Positions 1 to 13,415 of a stretch of 64,000 bases of DNA are shown in pieces. Below the pieces are notes generated by a model. That model saw only the letters and a program-made list of their open reading frames with translations. It was not told the origin of the DNA and ran no database searches. The translations under genes and the position numbers were made by a program. Source of the DNA: Riptortus pedestris (Eukaryota > Arthropoda > Insecta > Hemiptera > Alydidae); NCBI GenBank assembly GCA_019009955.1, contig CM032228.1:208486001-208550000 (forward strand). The letters are read 5' to 3'. Each line of letters begins with the position of its first letter. The first letter of the stretch is position 1.

Positions 1-663
1 AAGTATTATTAACCACCATTTGTTACAAGTATTTTAATATTTTTATTCCCAACGACTACCTCGTTCAAGTAATAAAAACATATATAATAATTAAATTAAT
101 ATAATTACAAGTGATTATTCACAATTGCTTAAATTTATAAGTATCTGTTAAAAGAATATTCTTTCTTCTTTTTCATAACAGTAATCAAGAGTCAAAAGAG
201 AAATATCCAATGCAATGAAAGGGCTATGACAGATAAAAAATGTTATTAATAACAACGAAAAAAATAGGTAATGCTATTCACAAATAATTTCTGAAGAATG
301 AATTACACATCTTGAAGAGAAAGTAAAGAGCAAGATGAATGCCCTCTGTAAATGAAAATCTGTCCCTTTCTCGATGGAAAAGATAAATATTGCAAAACTT
401 CATAAAGTGAGGTGAACATTCATTACTAGGGCATCAGTACAAAAGAAAGGGGTCGTCTTTTCATACCAATATTGTCACTTTCATATTTGTTTTCAAACGA
501 TTTACATACAATGAAATGTATTACATTTAGGAATTTTACAACGGAACACAAAGTTTTGATACATATTGATAGATCCGACGCACAGCTGGAGAATATGAAT
601 CAGGATAACTTATATGATACACTACCTTGAGAGAAATCGGAAGTTGATGGTCTTCTAATTAAG

Positions 664-846
<183 letters not shown>

Positions 847-1174
847 TCTTATTAACAATACGCTATTATCATGAAACATCTTATTCCGGGCTTAAATAAC
901 AAATATAGTTTTCATTTGGCTTTTACTCTCTCAGAAATAAAGCTTATACTTTCTTGACTGGAAAATTTTTATTTGATCTATACCACACATGATATTCAAC
1001 CGCTTTATTCAAAGATTTGTTATTAGCTGAAATCGAACGGGGGATCTTAGTTATTATTAGTCCCAACGAAAAATGTTATAGACTAATATTCTTAAATAAT
1101 CGATTTTCTACAATTCTTGTTCTGTACATTTCTTCCTAATCTCCAGTATTAAGCAAGTTATTTGTACTTATATA

Positions 1175-1412
1175 CAGAGTCTTTCAAAAAGAATGAACCG
1201 ATTTCATTAAGCTATATATCTTATTAAGGGACAGTAATACAAGATTGCGAAAAAAGAAAAAAAAACACATGTATTTAACCGGTGTTGAAGTTTTATGGTG
1301 TCATCATCATCATGTTCCATTTCCAGCATCGCTTGTATGATGTCTTCTTCTATTACTGTCTGTTAGTAAGATATAGTTAATGAAATCGGTTCTTTCTTTT
1401 TGAAAGACCCCG
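1175..1412. mobile_element. Tc1/mariner-like MITE
   Basis: A 238-bp element with about 45-bp terminal inverted repeats (CAGAGTCTTTCAAAAAG left; reverse complement CGGGGTCTTTCAAAAAG right), flanked on both sides by TA (1173-1174 and 1413-1414), the target of Tc1/mariner transposons. It has no coding capacity. Confidence 0.75.
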
Positions 1413-1882
1413 TATTTTAAGCCTTCAGTAAACTCTCACTTCGAATACTCTGATTTTTAATTTAAGAAACTGACAATGGGGTAATAAAAATCTCATTTCG
1501 AGCGAAGATTTCAATTTCTGATTACATTACATAGGCACCTTTCTACAGGAAAAATATAAAATATATTGAGACATTAGATGTACCAGCACTTGAGAATTCT
1601 TCTTAGTATACGCAGTCCAGGGCATTGGGCTTTAATTTTATCAGACGGGGAAATGATGTTAATAATTTTGATGAGATGAATGTACCTGAATTGTTTCACA
1701 ATTAATTTTTCACTTACAGATTTAAAGAAGTTTTTGTATTTTGCCGTTGTCAGTAACAAGTCCTATTCATTATCTTGTGATTTTCACTTGAAGGCATTAT
1801 ATCACTAAATATCTCATGTCCAGCTTAAATTTATTCTTTTGTTCAGATAGGGTTATAACTAACAGAAAGAATTATATGATAA

Positions 1883-2093
1883 GGGGCTCAGGTTAGCCTT
1901 GTGAGTTAAACTGTGGACATTAATCTCATACGGCAAACCTAGAGTGGTGAGTTCGATTCTCACCTGAGCAATAGGAATTTATTTAGTGAAGGAATTCATT
2001 AAATAAAACCCTTAGTCTCTGGCTAGAAAAGGGTGGTACCTGTAGATAACCCTTTTAATTAGCATTAGTTTCAAAAAGTGAATGTTAATAAAT
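1883..2093 (+). mobile_element. tRNA-derived SINE copy 1
   Basis: GGGGCTCAGGTTAGCCTTGT resembles an A box region and GTGAGTTCGATTCTCACC a B box. A shared body follows (CTGGCTAGAAAAGGGTGG, GTAGATAACCC) and a TAATAAATAAT-type tail. Confidence 0.75.
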
Positions 2094-2552
2094 AATTTTA
2101 TTTAATATGATATAACGTCATGCATGTGCTATCCCAGAAAGTACAAAATCTACTTAGTCTGATTGAGACCGGCGCCATCCAAGAAGCACGTACAACAAAA
2201 ATAAAATGTCTTTCCAACTTGGCGATATAAATCAGGACAATTTGATTAAATATTTATACTCTTAACTTGCAGTGATGGAACTCTTATTCACGAATCGAGT
2301 GTATTCCAAATTTGAAGATATTAAATCTGCATACAAATTTAAAATATTTATTACTACTCCTCACATTTAAATTCTAAAATTCTTGTAAGACAATACTGTC
2401 ATTTGACTTATCAGTAAGATTAAAAACAGTTACGAACATTATTCCAACCCACATTATAAAATTAATTAAAAAATGTTCTCATCATTTCATTAAGTATTGT
2501 TAACAAAAGGTGTTATGATTAAAATGAATTAGTTCTTAAAGAATTAAAAATT

Positions 2553-2891
2553 TCGTCACACAGAGGCTGCCTTAACTAAGCATATTTCCTACTTGCGTCA
2601 CGTATTTGCATTTATCTCAAAAATCAAGTGTCCAATGAGAAACATATTTATATTTAGGTTTCAAATAAAATGGTTCATTATATAAAAGCTTATTGTTAAT
2701 ATGAAAGGAGCAGGAGAAAAAAATAAAATTTGGAAATATCTCGGGTAATATTCAATATAGAGAAAATATGTACATAACAACATTTAAAGATTATTACATT
2801 TGCAATAAGATCGATTCCATACAATTCTTCGATCCGACGCATAACTAAGATATTTCGAAGACAAAAATTGCGACCGCTAGAGTAGTACCTG

Positions 2892-2929
<38 letters not shown>

Positions 2930-3052
2930 AAACGGAGCTAATTTTCGTCATCTAATAGATAGGATCGATGAACACTTGAAGGAATGTTTCGAAAACTGCA
3001 TTATGAGTACAACATCAATAACTGATTTCCCTTTAGGTAAATCTGCTAAAAA
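2553..3052 (+). mobile_element. HINE-like element, internally deleted copy
   Basis: It begins CGTCACACAGAGGCTG..., keeps the GCGACCGCTAGAG block with (TA)n at 2896-2924, and ends in a decayed 3' palindrome followed by TCTGCTAAAA. Confidence 0.75.
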
Positions 3053-3711
3053 GCAAGGTAGTATTTGGGTGGAGTGGGGGATAGATGTGAGTGTAGGAGC
3101 CTGGAGAGAACTTGAGATGCTAAGCTAGATTCAAGCGGTGCTCTATGGATTACGATGGAAGTTTTATTGGTGAATATTTTCCTCCTTCAATTGATAAACC
3201 AACTCAAATTTGTATCCAATATTTCAGTGGAAAGAAGAAAAAAAACTAATAATCGCTTTATTTTTTTTTAAATATAAAATGTGAGAGAAAGGGTTTAGAT
3301 AAAATTTAAAATAAAAGTACGAGAAATTAGACAAGATAAGAACTAAGAAATAATATTTCGTTATTAGACATAATAATTTTGATGACAACAAAACAGTAGG
3401 TATGAAACTGATATTCTATTTAGAATGTTAAGTGTAATCATTCATCTTCGACCCAATCAATGGTAGAGTAGACGATTCAGAAGAGCATGTTTGTAATGCG
3501 GAACTGTATTGCTCCTGCGCCGTCTTCTCCCAAAAATATATTCTGGAAGCCTTAATTATTACAGGTTTTATGCATAACAAGGGTGCAATGGAAGTTCTAA
3601 GAAATCCATTAGGACAACTACCATATTAGTTACAGTCAAGAGCTGAGTAAACTAAGCATAATACTACCAACGTGGTGGACTGGCTGCGGATCTAACACCA
3701 GGCATATTTAA

Positions 3712-3848
3712 CCCCCCCCCCCCCCCCGCGCCCTTTTCGTCCGATGAAAACAATCGTGGTATTTAAATATAAAAATAAAGCGTTAGAACAACAATTGTAG
3801 AAATGACATTTTTTTTCCCCTCCTCAACATAAAACGCTTAAATATTCA

Positions 3849-3925
<77 letters not shown>
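3712..3925. repeat. Poly-C tract and (CT)n(TA)n microsatellite
   Basis: A run of about 16 C at 3712-3727, then a (CT)15 at about 3852-3882 passing directly into (TA)n to 3925. Confidence 0.9.
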
Positions 3926-3931
<6 letters not shown>

Positions 3932-5339
3932 GTGCTGGTTTTTTAAAAATTTTTACAAATAAAATACGATTTGGCTATTATTTTTAGCCAGTATGTATAA
4001 TGTTTAGAAATATCGATCTAACGTTTCCAGCTGAGCTATAAAATCTAAAAACATTATTTCAATTTGTCACTATGAAAATGAAATACATAGGTATGATAAT
4101 TTTATTTATTTATATTATTATTTTAATGTTGATGATTTTACTTTTTTCTCTTCCAGCGAGCATGCTTTATAATATTCTAACTAAAAATATTCTAGTGATA
4201 AAACATTCTACAACACTTATTATTAAACAATAATAGGTAACAATTTAATAGTTTGAATTGTGAAGATTGGCCATTCAATATGATGGTTACCTATTTCAAA
4301 ATCTTTATTTCAATAAAATCATCATTTTCGCCAAAACCACTAAATTATCACTGGGGGAAAAAGTTAAATATGTTAACAATATGATCAAATTTATTTTGGT
4401 AATTTCAGGTTATTAATGATATGCTAATGTTGTCTTAGTTCTCGATAATGGTAGTAATTCTATGGAAAATATGTTTTTATTGAAAATAATTGTATTTACT
4501 ATAAATATTTATCGGAATAATTATCCCTATAAAATAACTAATTAACATCTCCTCAATAATTTCTGTCAATAGCTTTTCTTAATCCTTCAAGGCTAATCAC
4601 CCTTGTAAAATGTTGTCTGCTGACTGCAATGTTGATTTTAGGGACCACAAATCTCGTCTTATTGAAATATCATTAAATACATAACTTAGATTTAAAACTT
4701 AGCAGATGGTGAGTGAAATACTGAGATTCTAAAAGTATCGTCTAACTCACTCTCATTGGTCCGCTTACACCAATATGAATCATATTTATAAAGATCGATA
4801 GATTAGGTGTTATTTGAGAAATGATTCTCCTTTTTATTTATTTCAGAAGGCATATTTCTCTTGAGCGAGGCGTTCTTTAAAAAACTTTTAACCCTCATTA
4901 AGGGCCCGAAGTGCTAGAGTGAAAGGTGCGAGAGAGAATGTTTGTTTCCATGGAGTAGTTTGATGTGGTGGCTATGAGGAAAGTACCCATTCCACGCATC
5001 CTCTATTTCCAACACTTTGCTCTTTCACTCAACAAATATATGCCAAGGTACTCTCTCTTATAACCGAAACAAAAAATATGTTATGCTATTGAATATGAAA
5101 TATAATATATTTTAAGTGGCTTTGAAAGATTAGCTGAAATTAACAAATTACAATTTTAAAGGATGAATCAATTATCACTTAATTATAGGCACATTATAAA
5201 AAATATAACCTTTTACAAAATCACTAGCTCAATAATTCATCAAATTATCAGTAACTTCAATTACTGGTATTTCGATTGGCATTATTACTTTGATACCAAC
5301 TTATAGTCCTTTCAATAAGAAATAAAGGTCGAAAAGAGA

Positions 5340-6610
5340 TTGATAAATGGGTATTAGTAGAAAATAGAATTAATGAGAAGTGCGTGAAGCCAAAATGTCG
5401 TCAAATAGATTTAAAACCCCACCTTTTATATTCGACGCCGTCTAGAATTAAAATTTTATTACAAAAGTATACAAATTATTACTGAAACTGCTATGTTCCA
5501 TAGTATTACTAGACGATTCAGCAACTGTGAACAAAGAATAATGGCTGATAGTCTTCCAGAACAACTCGTTCAATTCCAAACCATTAAGTGCCCAAAGAAA
5601 TATGTACACATTAAAGACTAAAATGTTCCAGACAAATGTCGATGAAATAGTTTGATGTAGTGGCATTCAGAATAATATTCATTCCCAAAATCATGAATTT
5701 GTTGTATTTTATTTAACCTTTCACTCGATAAAATATTTGGAATAAAACGGTGTATTATTGAACAGAAAATCTATTTCATGATGTGCTGAAATCATTTGGC
5801 AGTATTTCCATTATATGATTTGATAGAATGTTAAAATTATCCTGCTACTTACTTTTTCACATTCCTTTATGATTGTAAGCCATCGGATTTGGTAGTAGAA
5901 ATCATTGACATCACAGTTTTATCTAACACAATAGAGAAAAATATAGTATAGTACTTTTCTCTTGCACCTACAAGATTCTCTCTGTGGCTATTTATAGAAA
6001 TAGTACAACAGAAACATAAAAGGATGGGTGAACATAAAAGGGTGGGAGTATGGCTAAGGCTCATACGGAATGAACGTGTCTTTATGTCTACGGGATGAAC
6101 ATAGGCAGACATATTGCAACTTTGGCTGGTGTTGTTGAAGACTGTTTTAATGGGAAGTATTCCATTCATTAATGTTTTTTTTATATTACACATGTAACAG
6201 AATTTAAAAAATGCATACTTGAAAATTAAAAAATATTCATTAACCGCACTTAATGAATGTAAAGTGAACTTGTACAGGGAATGAGTTTTCACTCATACAA
6301 CAGATGAATAACAACATAGTTTTTTTTCAACAAATTACTAATATTTTTTTTTGCATTTAACGCTATGAGCTACATATGTATGTAGCATCAGAATTGACTG
6401 GCTGTTACTGTGGCTTACATTATTACAGACAAGGCCTTTATCAAGCAATGGAGGAAGGCAGGCTATTTAAGAATGGACATGAGCAAAATAAAGAAATGAA
6501 GGCCAGGAACAAGAATTAATGAGGAGTGTGTGGAGGCACAGTGTTGTCGAGTGGATCTAAAACACTTGCCTAGTTTATCCTCTAGATCCAGAGCTTTTAT
6601 TTCAAATTTT
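5340..6610. repeat. Diverged direct duplicate blocks
   Basis: GAATTAATGAGAAGTGCGTG... TAGATTTAAAACCCC (about 5365-5420) and GAATTAATGAGGAGTGTGTG... GGATCTAAAACACTT (about 6513-6570) are diverged copies 1.15 kb apart. They are likely fragments of an old unidentified element. Confidence 0.5.
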
Positions 6611-7522
6611 ATTAACCCAAACAAACTGTTCTTGAAAACATAATCCAATGCTGTGAGATAGAACAGCAGCTTTACATTGTCCTCTGCCTTTTATTTCTTT
6701 CCATCTAATCTCAATTTAATTCACTGTATTTCTACAGATTTTCAAGTGACCCCAACCTGTTTCTCTATTATGACATTTATCAAGAATTAATCTTCCTTTT
6801 CGTGTTTATTTTAATGAAGTCAAGTAGATTCCAGGTAACTTCAGGAATAAATATTTTCTTTTTCAATATCAACTCAAAGATAAGAAACATCAGGCGTTCT
6901 ATATTTCACATTAAAAAAAATGTTAACATTTTTCTGTATTAGCATTCAAAATACAAGTCAAAGTAAATTAAATAAGGAGATTTCCCACGTACTACAATGC
7001 CAAGCTTGTAATAACTTATGACCCATCTGTTCAACATTTCTTCCACAGTAAGAAGCCCGTGTAAACAGAAATTCAAATGTAAGAAAAGCATGGTTTAGGG
7101 ACTCAGTTAATCGAAATGAAAATAGGAACGGGTATAAATGGGGATTTACTGAAGGCAAAAAAAAAACTCGTAACTCGATTAATATTTGTGTTACAGAAAA
7201 AATGTATAGAAAAGTAGTTGTAGAAATATAAATTTGCAACAATGCAACAATATTGATATAATATAACGGATATATTTCGATGCTTGAGGTTAACGCTGAA
7301 TGATTCAGTCCATAACTCATAAAAATAATTCAATTTATGAGTGCTTACTTATAAATTCAGATTTCTATCAAATTACTATGAAGCTTAGTCGATATTAATA
7401 TGTACCACTGAAACAAATGGTTGCTGTCCGTTTGGACACTTAGTTGAAATGAGTCTGAGCGATCAAAATGGTAGGAGCCGATTCGAGACATAGCCGAAAC
7501 ACTTATCTAATACAAAGTAAAC

Positions 7523-8325
7523 GTCCGTCACACAGGGCCTGAGTAAACTAAGCATATTTCCCACGTGTTGGTAGGACACTGATCTCATCTCTCAATATAT
7601 TCTCTATTTCTATATTAAGGCTAAAAACAAGAAAGTACAATTAACCCCTTTAGAACTTGAGATTGAAACGTATAGAACATCAATTGTAGATCAACATTAA
7701 CTTATCGAGATTGATTCTATAATATTTTTCTATCCAACTCATAATGGCAGAGAAATACCTTGAATGTTGAAGTCACCATCTTTTCCCCTGTCGCTGGTTG
7801 GATTTCATCAATTAATGACTGTGAACTTTAGTATTAAATGGTTAAAATATCGCATGTGGTATAAATCAAATAAACATTTCCAAATAAAGGACATAAAATC
7901 TTAATTGACGTCACTACACAACATGTTTGCATGTACCTCAAAAAATAAAGGTTCTACGAAACAATATTTGGTTTTTAACCTTCGAATTAAGTGTTTCAAT
8001 ATAACAGCTTATTTTTAATAAGGCTAAAAACTGAAAAATTCGAATATCTCGTTTATTCAAGATAAAGAAAAAATGCATATAACAACATTTATAGGGTATA
8101 AAATTTGCAATAAGATTGGCTCTATGAATCTTTCGACCCGACGTATAATAACGAAGATATTTCGAGTTTTCAAAGTTCCCCCTTCTAAACCCCCCTCGCT
8201 CTGGTCAGATTTCAACCATTAACGAACATTATCTTCAGTTTTACATCAAAGATTCAAATATCAAAGTTGGTGAAGTCCAAACAAAAATTACGATAGCTTG
8301 AGCGTCCAACAGATAAATATATAGA
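7523..8325 (+). mobile_element. HINE-like element, 3' truncated
   Basis: The 5' end GTCCGTCACACAGGGCCTGA and most of the body are present. Similarity is lost after the ACGATAGCTTGAGCG block in an ATAGATA-rich tract. Confidence 0.7.
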
Positions 8326-9045
8326 CAAATAGATAGACCGATACATAAATAGATACATATATTATCAATTATCATCGCATTTATTCACCGTTTAGACACT
8401 ACTTTGTTTATGGAGTTCTATTTATCATCAGGCATCATAAATTTACAATCTTCACGTGACTTTTTGATAAGTAGAAGAAGAACATACTCTCAAAAAGAAA
8501 GCAGGAACTCTATTAGTACTGTTAAAATCACAACATATCACGACTATAAATGATTTAGCATTTCATAAATTTCAAGAAACCTGGAATGAGTATTTCATTC
8601 ATGAGAAGAATTCCCATCATGATTTATTATCATACTCAATTTCCCGATATTAATATTATACAAAAAAATCCTAGCAGCAAAAAAACAAAAAATAAATAAA
8701 TTACACCAAGAGATAGACCAAGAGGAAAATGAAGACATATAAACACCTAGATACATATTTGTATAGCTAATTTATTTAGGCTTTTCCTTGTTTTGTTGTT
8801 AAATTCAGACGTAAAATATCATACTAAATATAAGGTTTGATTATTTACTGACTAGGCTATTGAAGCTTTAATATACAATCCCCCATAACCACGAATAAAC
8901 AGATTATTTTATATTGTTCGATTCTCGCATTGAAATATAACAACAATCTAATTTTGGTTTAACATAGAGGCCAGAAGTCTTGTTTTGTTCGGGACCCCAG
9001 TTACTTGTTAAATAATCTTTCATTTTAGTAGATTTCCCTTTTACA

Positions 9046-9240
9046 AAATTTTCTTCAGATGTCCATCGATACCATCTAGAAGACGAAACTGAGGACCGTT
9101 CAAAATAATGCATATGTAAATGTTTATATATATATATATATGATAAATCTAATTACGAATTAAATTCTCCATAATTGCTCTTCCATACACTCATTTTGAA
9201 TCTTGAATATTAACCGAGATATTTCTTATTCCTTATAATA
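9046..9240 (-). mobile_element. HINE-like fragment, minus strand
   Basis: Contains TCTTCAGATGTCCATCGAT, GGACCGTTCAAAA, a short (TA)n and CTTGAATATTAACCGAGATA in reverse orientation, with an internal deletion. It abuts a plus-strand fragment. Confidence 0.65.
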
Positions 9241-9264
9241 AAATATTTATTTTGACTTTTCCCA

Positions 9265-9548
9265 TTTAATAACGGAAATATTCAGAATTTCTGAAATTCT
9301 CTCCCACTGGTCCGACTTCAGCCATGAACAAACTTTATCGTTAGTTTTAGATAAAATGATTAAATATCGAGCTTGACAATCAAACAATAATTGCGACAGC
9401 TACAGCGTGAACAGACTGTATTATATTTACACCGGAACTCATTTTCGTCTTATTCTGAATAGGATCGAAGGACATTTGAAGAAATTTTCAAAAATTGCGT
9501 TATGTGTACAATAGCTGATTTTCCTTAAGCGAATTCTGGTAAAACGGG
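9265..9548 (+). mobile_element. HINE-like 3' half
   Basis: Runs from the TAACGGAAATATT block to a decayed 3' palindrome and GGTAAAA. The (TA)n tract is nearly lost. Confidence 0.65.
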
Positions 9549-9631
9549 AAACAGAACAGAATTTTATTTTCTAGCGTACCAAAAGACGACCTCATTTCAT
9601 TTTTATAGCAGATCATGATATATTATTTCCT

Positions 9632-9791
9632 TGAATGTTGAGTTCGATTCTCGCCTGGGTAATAGGAATTTATTCAGTGACGAACTCATTGAGTAAAATC
9701 CGTAGTCCCACTCTGGCTAAAAAAGGGTGGTGAACTACAGAAAACTCGTCCCAATTAGCAATAGTTGTAAAAAGTGGACTTTAATAAATAC
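9632..9791 (+). mobile_element. tRNA-derived SINE copy 2, 5' truncated
   Basis: Starts near the B box GTTGAGTTCGATTCTCGCC and keeps the shared body and AGTGGACTTTAATAAATA tail. Confidence 0.7.
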
Positions 9792-9909
9792 TAATAATAA
9801 TGTATTATTAGTAAATCATAGGACCACTTATACTTGTAGTTTCTAATAGAAGAAAGCATAATAGCATAGGTGGCTAATGGCAGATCTAGCGTAGGGCATA
9901 TTCGATTAA

Positions 9910-11276
9910 CACGTTGACTGCGGAGATTTTCAAAAACATTTTTCAGTGGGGCGGAAACTTTTTTTTTGTTAGTTAGTTTCGTTTTACTTTACTTTAACTG
10001 TATATTATAAATTTATCATCTTTTAATTGTTTTCCGAGAAAAACCGCTGAACGACACGTTGTCGTCAACCGCACAGGGAAAGCACCATACTCCCTAGCCG
10101 TAGTCTAATAATGCAATTCACTAGTGTAAACATTATTTTTATGATTCTTTATTTATTTTTATGATGACTGATTAATTATTTAAATTTAACGAGTGCATAG
10201 AAGGTATTATTGAATTTTTCAAGTTATAAAGAAAAAGTTCCATCAAAACGCATTTCAAACTTTTTTTGCTACCTGAAGTGAAAGTTCTTGAAATAAAATA
10301 ACGGGTCTAATAAACCCACTAACAATAGCTAACTCATTTTTTCCATTATATGGTTTGAGTAAAAAAATTGTAAATTATAATTTTTTTTAAAAATAATTTT
10401 ATAACGTTTTTAGTTATTATATTTTTACTTTCCTGTTTTCCACGCAGAGTATCCCTCTAACGTGGGAATTTATTTAAATGTTGTGTGCTCCATCCTTTGG
10501 ATACTACACACATTTCAGCACATTATAATATTTCTTATATAATAATTGTAAACATTATACAACAATAAATTAATTAAATAAAAACAAAAATAAAGTAAAA
10601 AAAAATAAAATAAAACATATGTAATATTACATATGTGTACAACAATAGGCGTATATCTACAAAATGGTGTCCAAATCTTGAATAAATACATTAAATCCCC
10701 TGTTGAATTTGAGTAAAAGTTTCGGTTTGTCCGTCGGCCAAGTTCCGTTTTGTAAAGTAATATACTTATATTTTTTTTTTACTTAGAAAACCGTAAAATT
10801 AAACAATAAAGACACTGTTCACAATCACTGATTGATGAATTATTATTCAGTAATTTATTATTGATTTTTTTATTTATATTACGTAAAACATAAAACAATT
10901 TGGAATTATAAATTCGGGTTTGAAATAATATTTTTCCAACAAAATAGGCTTGTTTTAATTCATTTAGCTACTTTTTAAATAGATATTTATCATTAGCAAT
11001 TATTATTAACGATAACTTTAAAAAAAATAATCATTCAAACTTACCTTTTTGTAAAATAGTCGAAAACAATTAAAAAAAAAAAAAAACAGGGAAACTTGCG
11101 GCGAAGAAGCAATTCTGTCAAGGACCTCTTTCACTGTGCTAGAGTCAAATATGGAAAAGACTGGAGCAATCCCCTTCCATTTAACTTTGTCTTATGACCT
11201 GACGACAACGTGTCGGGGCCCGCCCCTGGGAACAACTCATGAAACCGAAAACGTGTCGTCAGCCGCAGTCAAAGTG
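9910..11276. mobile_element. Nonautonomous piggyBac-like element (TTAA flanked)
   Basis: The 1367-bp element is bounded by TTAA on each side (9906-9909, 11277-11280), with 14-bp inverted ends CACGTTGACTGCGG and CACTTTGACTGCGG. Subterminal copies of ACGACACGTTGTCG-type sequence occur inside both ends (about 10050, 11200 and 11250), typical of piggyBac transposase-binding sites. No transposase frame remains; the 74-codon frame crossing the right end has no family resemblance. Confidence 0.72.
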
Positions 11277-11280
11277 TTAA

Positions 11281-13055
11281 TACACATGTTAAATTTTCCT
11301 AATGTCTCAGCCCCAACTTGTAATATATGTAACAAAGAAAACCCTTTAAACAAAATCTAAAATAATAGCACTATCTCGATTAGAGAAGGTTTCAGGCAAT
11401 ATAAAATCACTGAGGAGATCCTAGGAAATGATTATGAAACATATCTAAACCAAAATGTAGAATCTACTGAAGAATAAATTCTGAGTTCTTTATTATTTTT
11501 ATTATATATTGTAGTTTGATAACAGGTGTTACGAGTTCACACATATATGGCTTGTTCGAGAGGGAGCGATCGGGATCGCACTTCAGTAGCGCGCGAGATG
11601 GGGACCCTGGGAAGGAAACAAATAAATATTATTGATATGATCTGAAGGACAGAATATATATTACTTCTGGTCTGTAATGCATCAAGAAACTAAGCACACA
11701 CGCATATACTTTCTCCTTTTATAAATTCCCACTTTTCAATTGGAAACTTGTAAGTGAGGAAAGCTTGGAAAGTTGCCAACCCCTTATATTAGAGATTTAG
11801 TTTTCATATCCCTACTGAGTAATGCTTACGTCCAAGCTACGAGCTACGGAAGCAGGAAGACTAAGCTGAATTCTTCCCTACTCAATTTCATATTCACACA
11901 AGTTTCCATTTCCATCTGTTTAAATCACTGTTTCCCAATCGTTTATTGAATGTCACAAAAAGTGGAATACATTAGCCATTACAGTAACATACGTAAAATA
12001 TGTAACAGTCCCTGATTACGGTTCATATATTTGTTTCATATTCTACGTATTTTTATTTCTATTACAGAACATAAAATTGATAATAAACTACGTAATAGAT
12101 ATTGGTCATGTATAAGGATATACCTTAGTGGATTACCAGAAATAACTGAATATTCTGAAGTAGTGAATGGAAAAACACCAATAATATCTCGGATAGCGGT
12201 CTGTAAAACATGGGGTTCTTTATGAAAAGTCCGCAAACAGGAAAATAAGGGATGTGTATAAACAACATACAAAGCTATTAATTTTCTGACCTCAACATCT
12301 ACCACATTAGGTCAAATAGCGGGGTATCCATTGTGTATAATTTTAGGATTTTCCGAATCTTCGCTGAAGCTCCAATCGTAATTTTCGGGAATATATACAT
12401 ACTTAAAATAGTGCATGTTATGTTCATAAAAAATGCTTGAGAAACCACTCTTCAACCGTACATTAATTTAATCAAAATTTAATATTCTTAAATATTATAG
12501 CAACTGAGATGAATATACGTCAAAAATTTACTTTACAAAAGAATGAATGATTAAAAGAAGCTTTGACGTGGACGCTATCAAATATTGATAATAAGTTTTT
12601 GAATTAAGTTATCAAATTCTTTTGTTTCAGTAAAGACAGAAAATGTTATGGCGTTAAATAACATTACAGTAAACATTGCTAGAAAGTGACTTACTAAAAG
12701 TATTTTATAACTAAGAAATTCAACAAAAAAATAAAAAAATAAGACCTGCTCTTGTTGTTAAGGTAAAAAAAAAATATCGACCAGCCATTGGCAGTTTCGC
12801 ATTTATTGCCTGTTCCAGAACACGTTATAAAGTCAAAATAGATATGTACAGATCTTGAACATCTATTTATATCAATTAAATAAATATTCATTCCATAATT
12901 CGCCAATTTTTTCAATAACAGTGTACTTTTTACCATTAGTACTGTTAAAATCACACCATATCATGACCATAAATGCTCATTAGTAACACGTGAATATTAT
13001 GGATAGCCACATAATCTACAGTGATACAGAATGTTAAGTATATATTCAGACTTAC
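11281..13055. other. Intronic stretch next to shakB exon
   Basis: No exon recognised. A short CpG-containing patch (about 11545-11625, GCGATCGGGATCGC) stands out but has no identifiable role. Confidence 0.4.
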
Positions 13056-13415
13056 TTGGAAGAAGAGGCAGAAGCAAACCCACTGGTAATAGGTGTAGCA
13101 CTTCTTGTCTTCCGAGTCCCCTTTGGAAGAATCGACGCCAGGATAAGGTACAACGACACCTACTTTCTTCTTGAAGGCAGCTTTTATCGTGTAAGTGGAA
13201 TGGATCCAGCAGTAAGTGTTGAGCACATCTTCGGGTATGTCTTTGGTGTGCACGCAATCTATGGGGTTACCTACGTACTGTCGGGTCGTCACTATCAGGC
13301 TGAACGCGATAAGTATCATCACCGTTATGCTATAATGGAGCCTGAACACTGGCGAGTCAATCCGTATGTTACTGACCTTTATCAAGTTTTTTAGGCCTCT
13401 GAACACGTCCAGCAT
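13056..13415 (-). CDS. shakB: Innexin shaking-B, first coding exon (partial gene)
   Basis: The exon encodes 120 residues starting [14 protein letters not shown] and ending WVCFCLFFQ, closely matching the N-terminus of Drosophila shaking-B, a gap-junction channel subunit of the plasma membrane at electrical synapses. Visible parts are the cytoplasmic N-terminus (1-28), the first membrane span (about 29-47), the first extracellular loop with the two conserved cysteines C54 and C69, and the innexin signature YYQW (109-112) opening the second span. A canonical donor GTAAGT follows the glutamine codon in phase 0, so the open frame beyond it is intron. The second to fourth membrane spans are absent from the window and must lie more than 13 kb downstream on this strand. 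C106 is an extra cysteine beside YYQW, where the fly protein as I recall it has histidine. The ATG was chosen by agreement with the family N-terminus. Confidence 0.93.

Larger units (their letters stand above)
3053..7522. other. AT-rich intronic stretch of shakB
   Basis: Apart from the microsatellite and diverged duplicate blocks listed, I see no supportable gene. Open frames up to 141 codons near 5867-7333 have low-complexity, non-protein-like composition. Confidence 0.5.

Noticed and set aside
5867..6292. 141-codon minus-strand frame
   Set aside because: Low-information, Cys/Ile/Ser/Phe-rich composition with no motif; likely chance in repeat-derived DNA.
12951..13055. Extension of the innexin reading frame past the GTAAGT donor
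   Set aside because: Residues after FFQ do not resemble innexins, and a perfect donor lies at the family-consistent boundary.
13056..13394. 112-codon plus-strand open frame
   Set aside because: Exact antisense shadow of the shakB exon.
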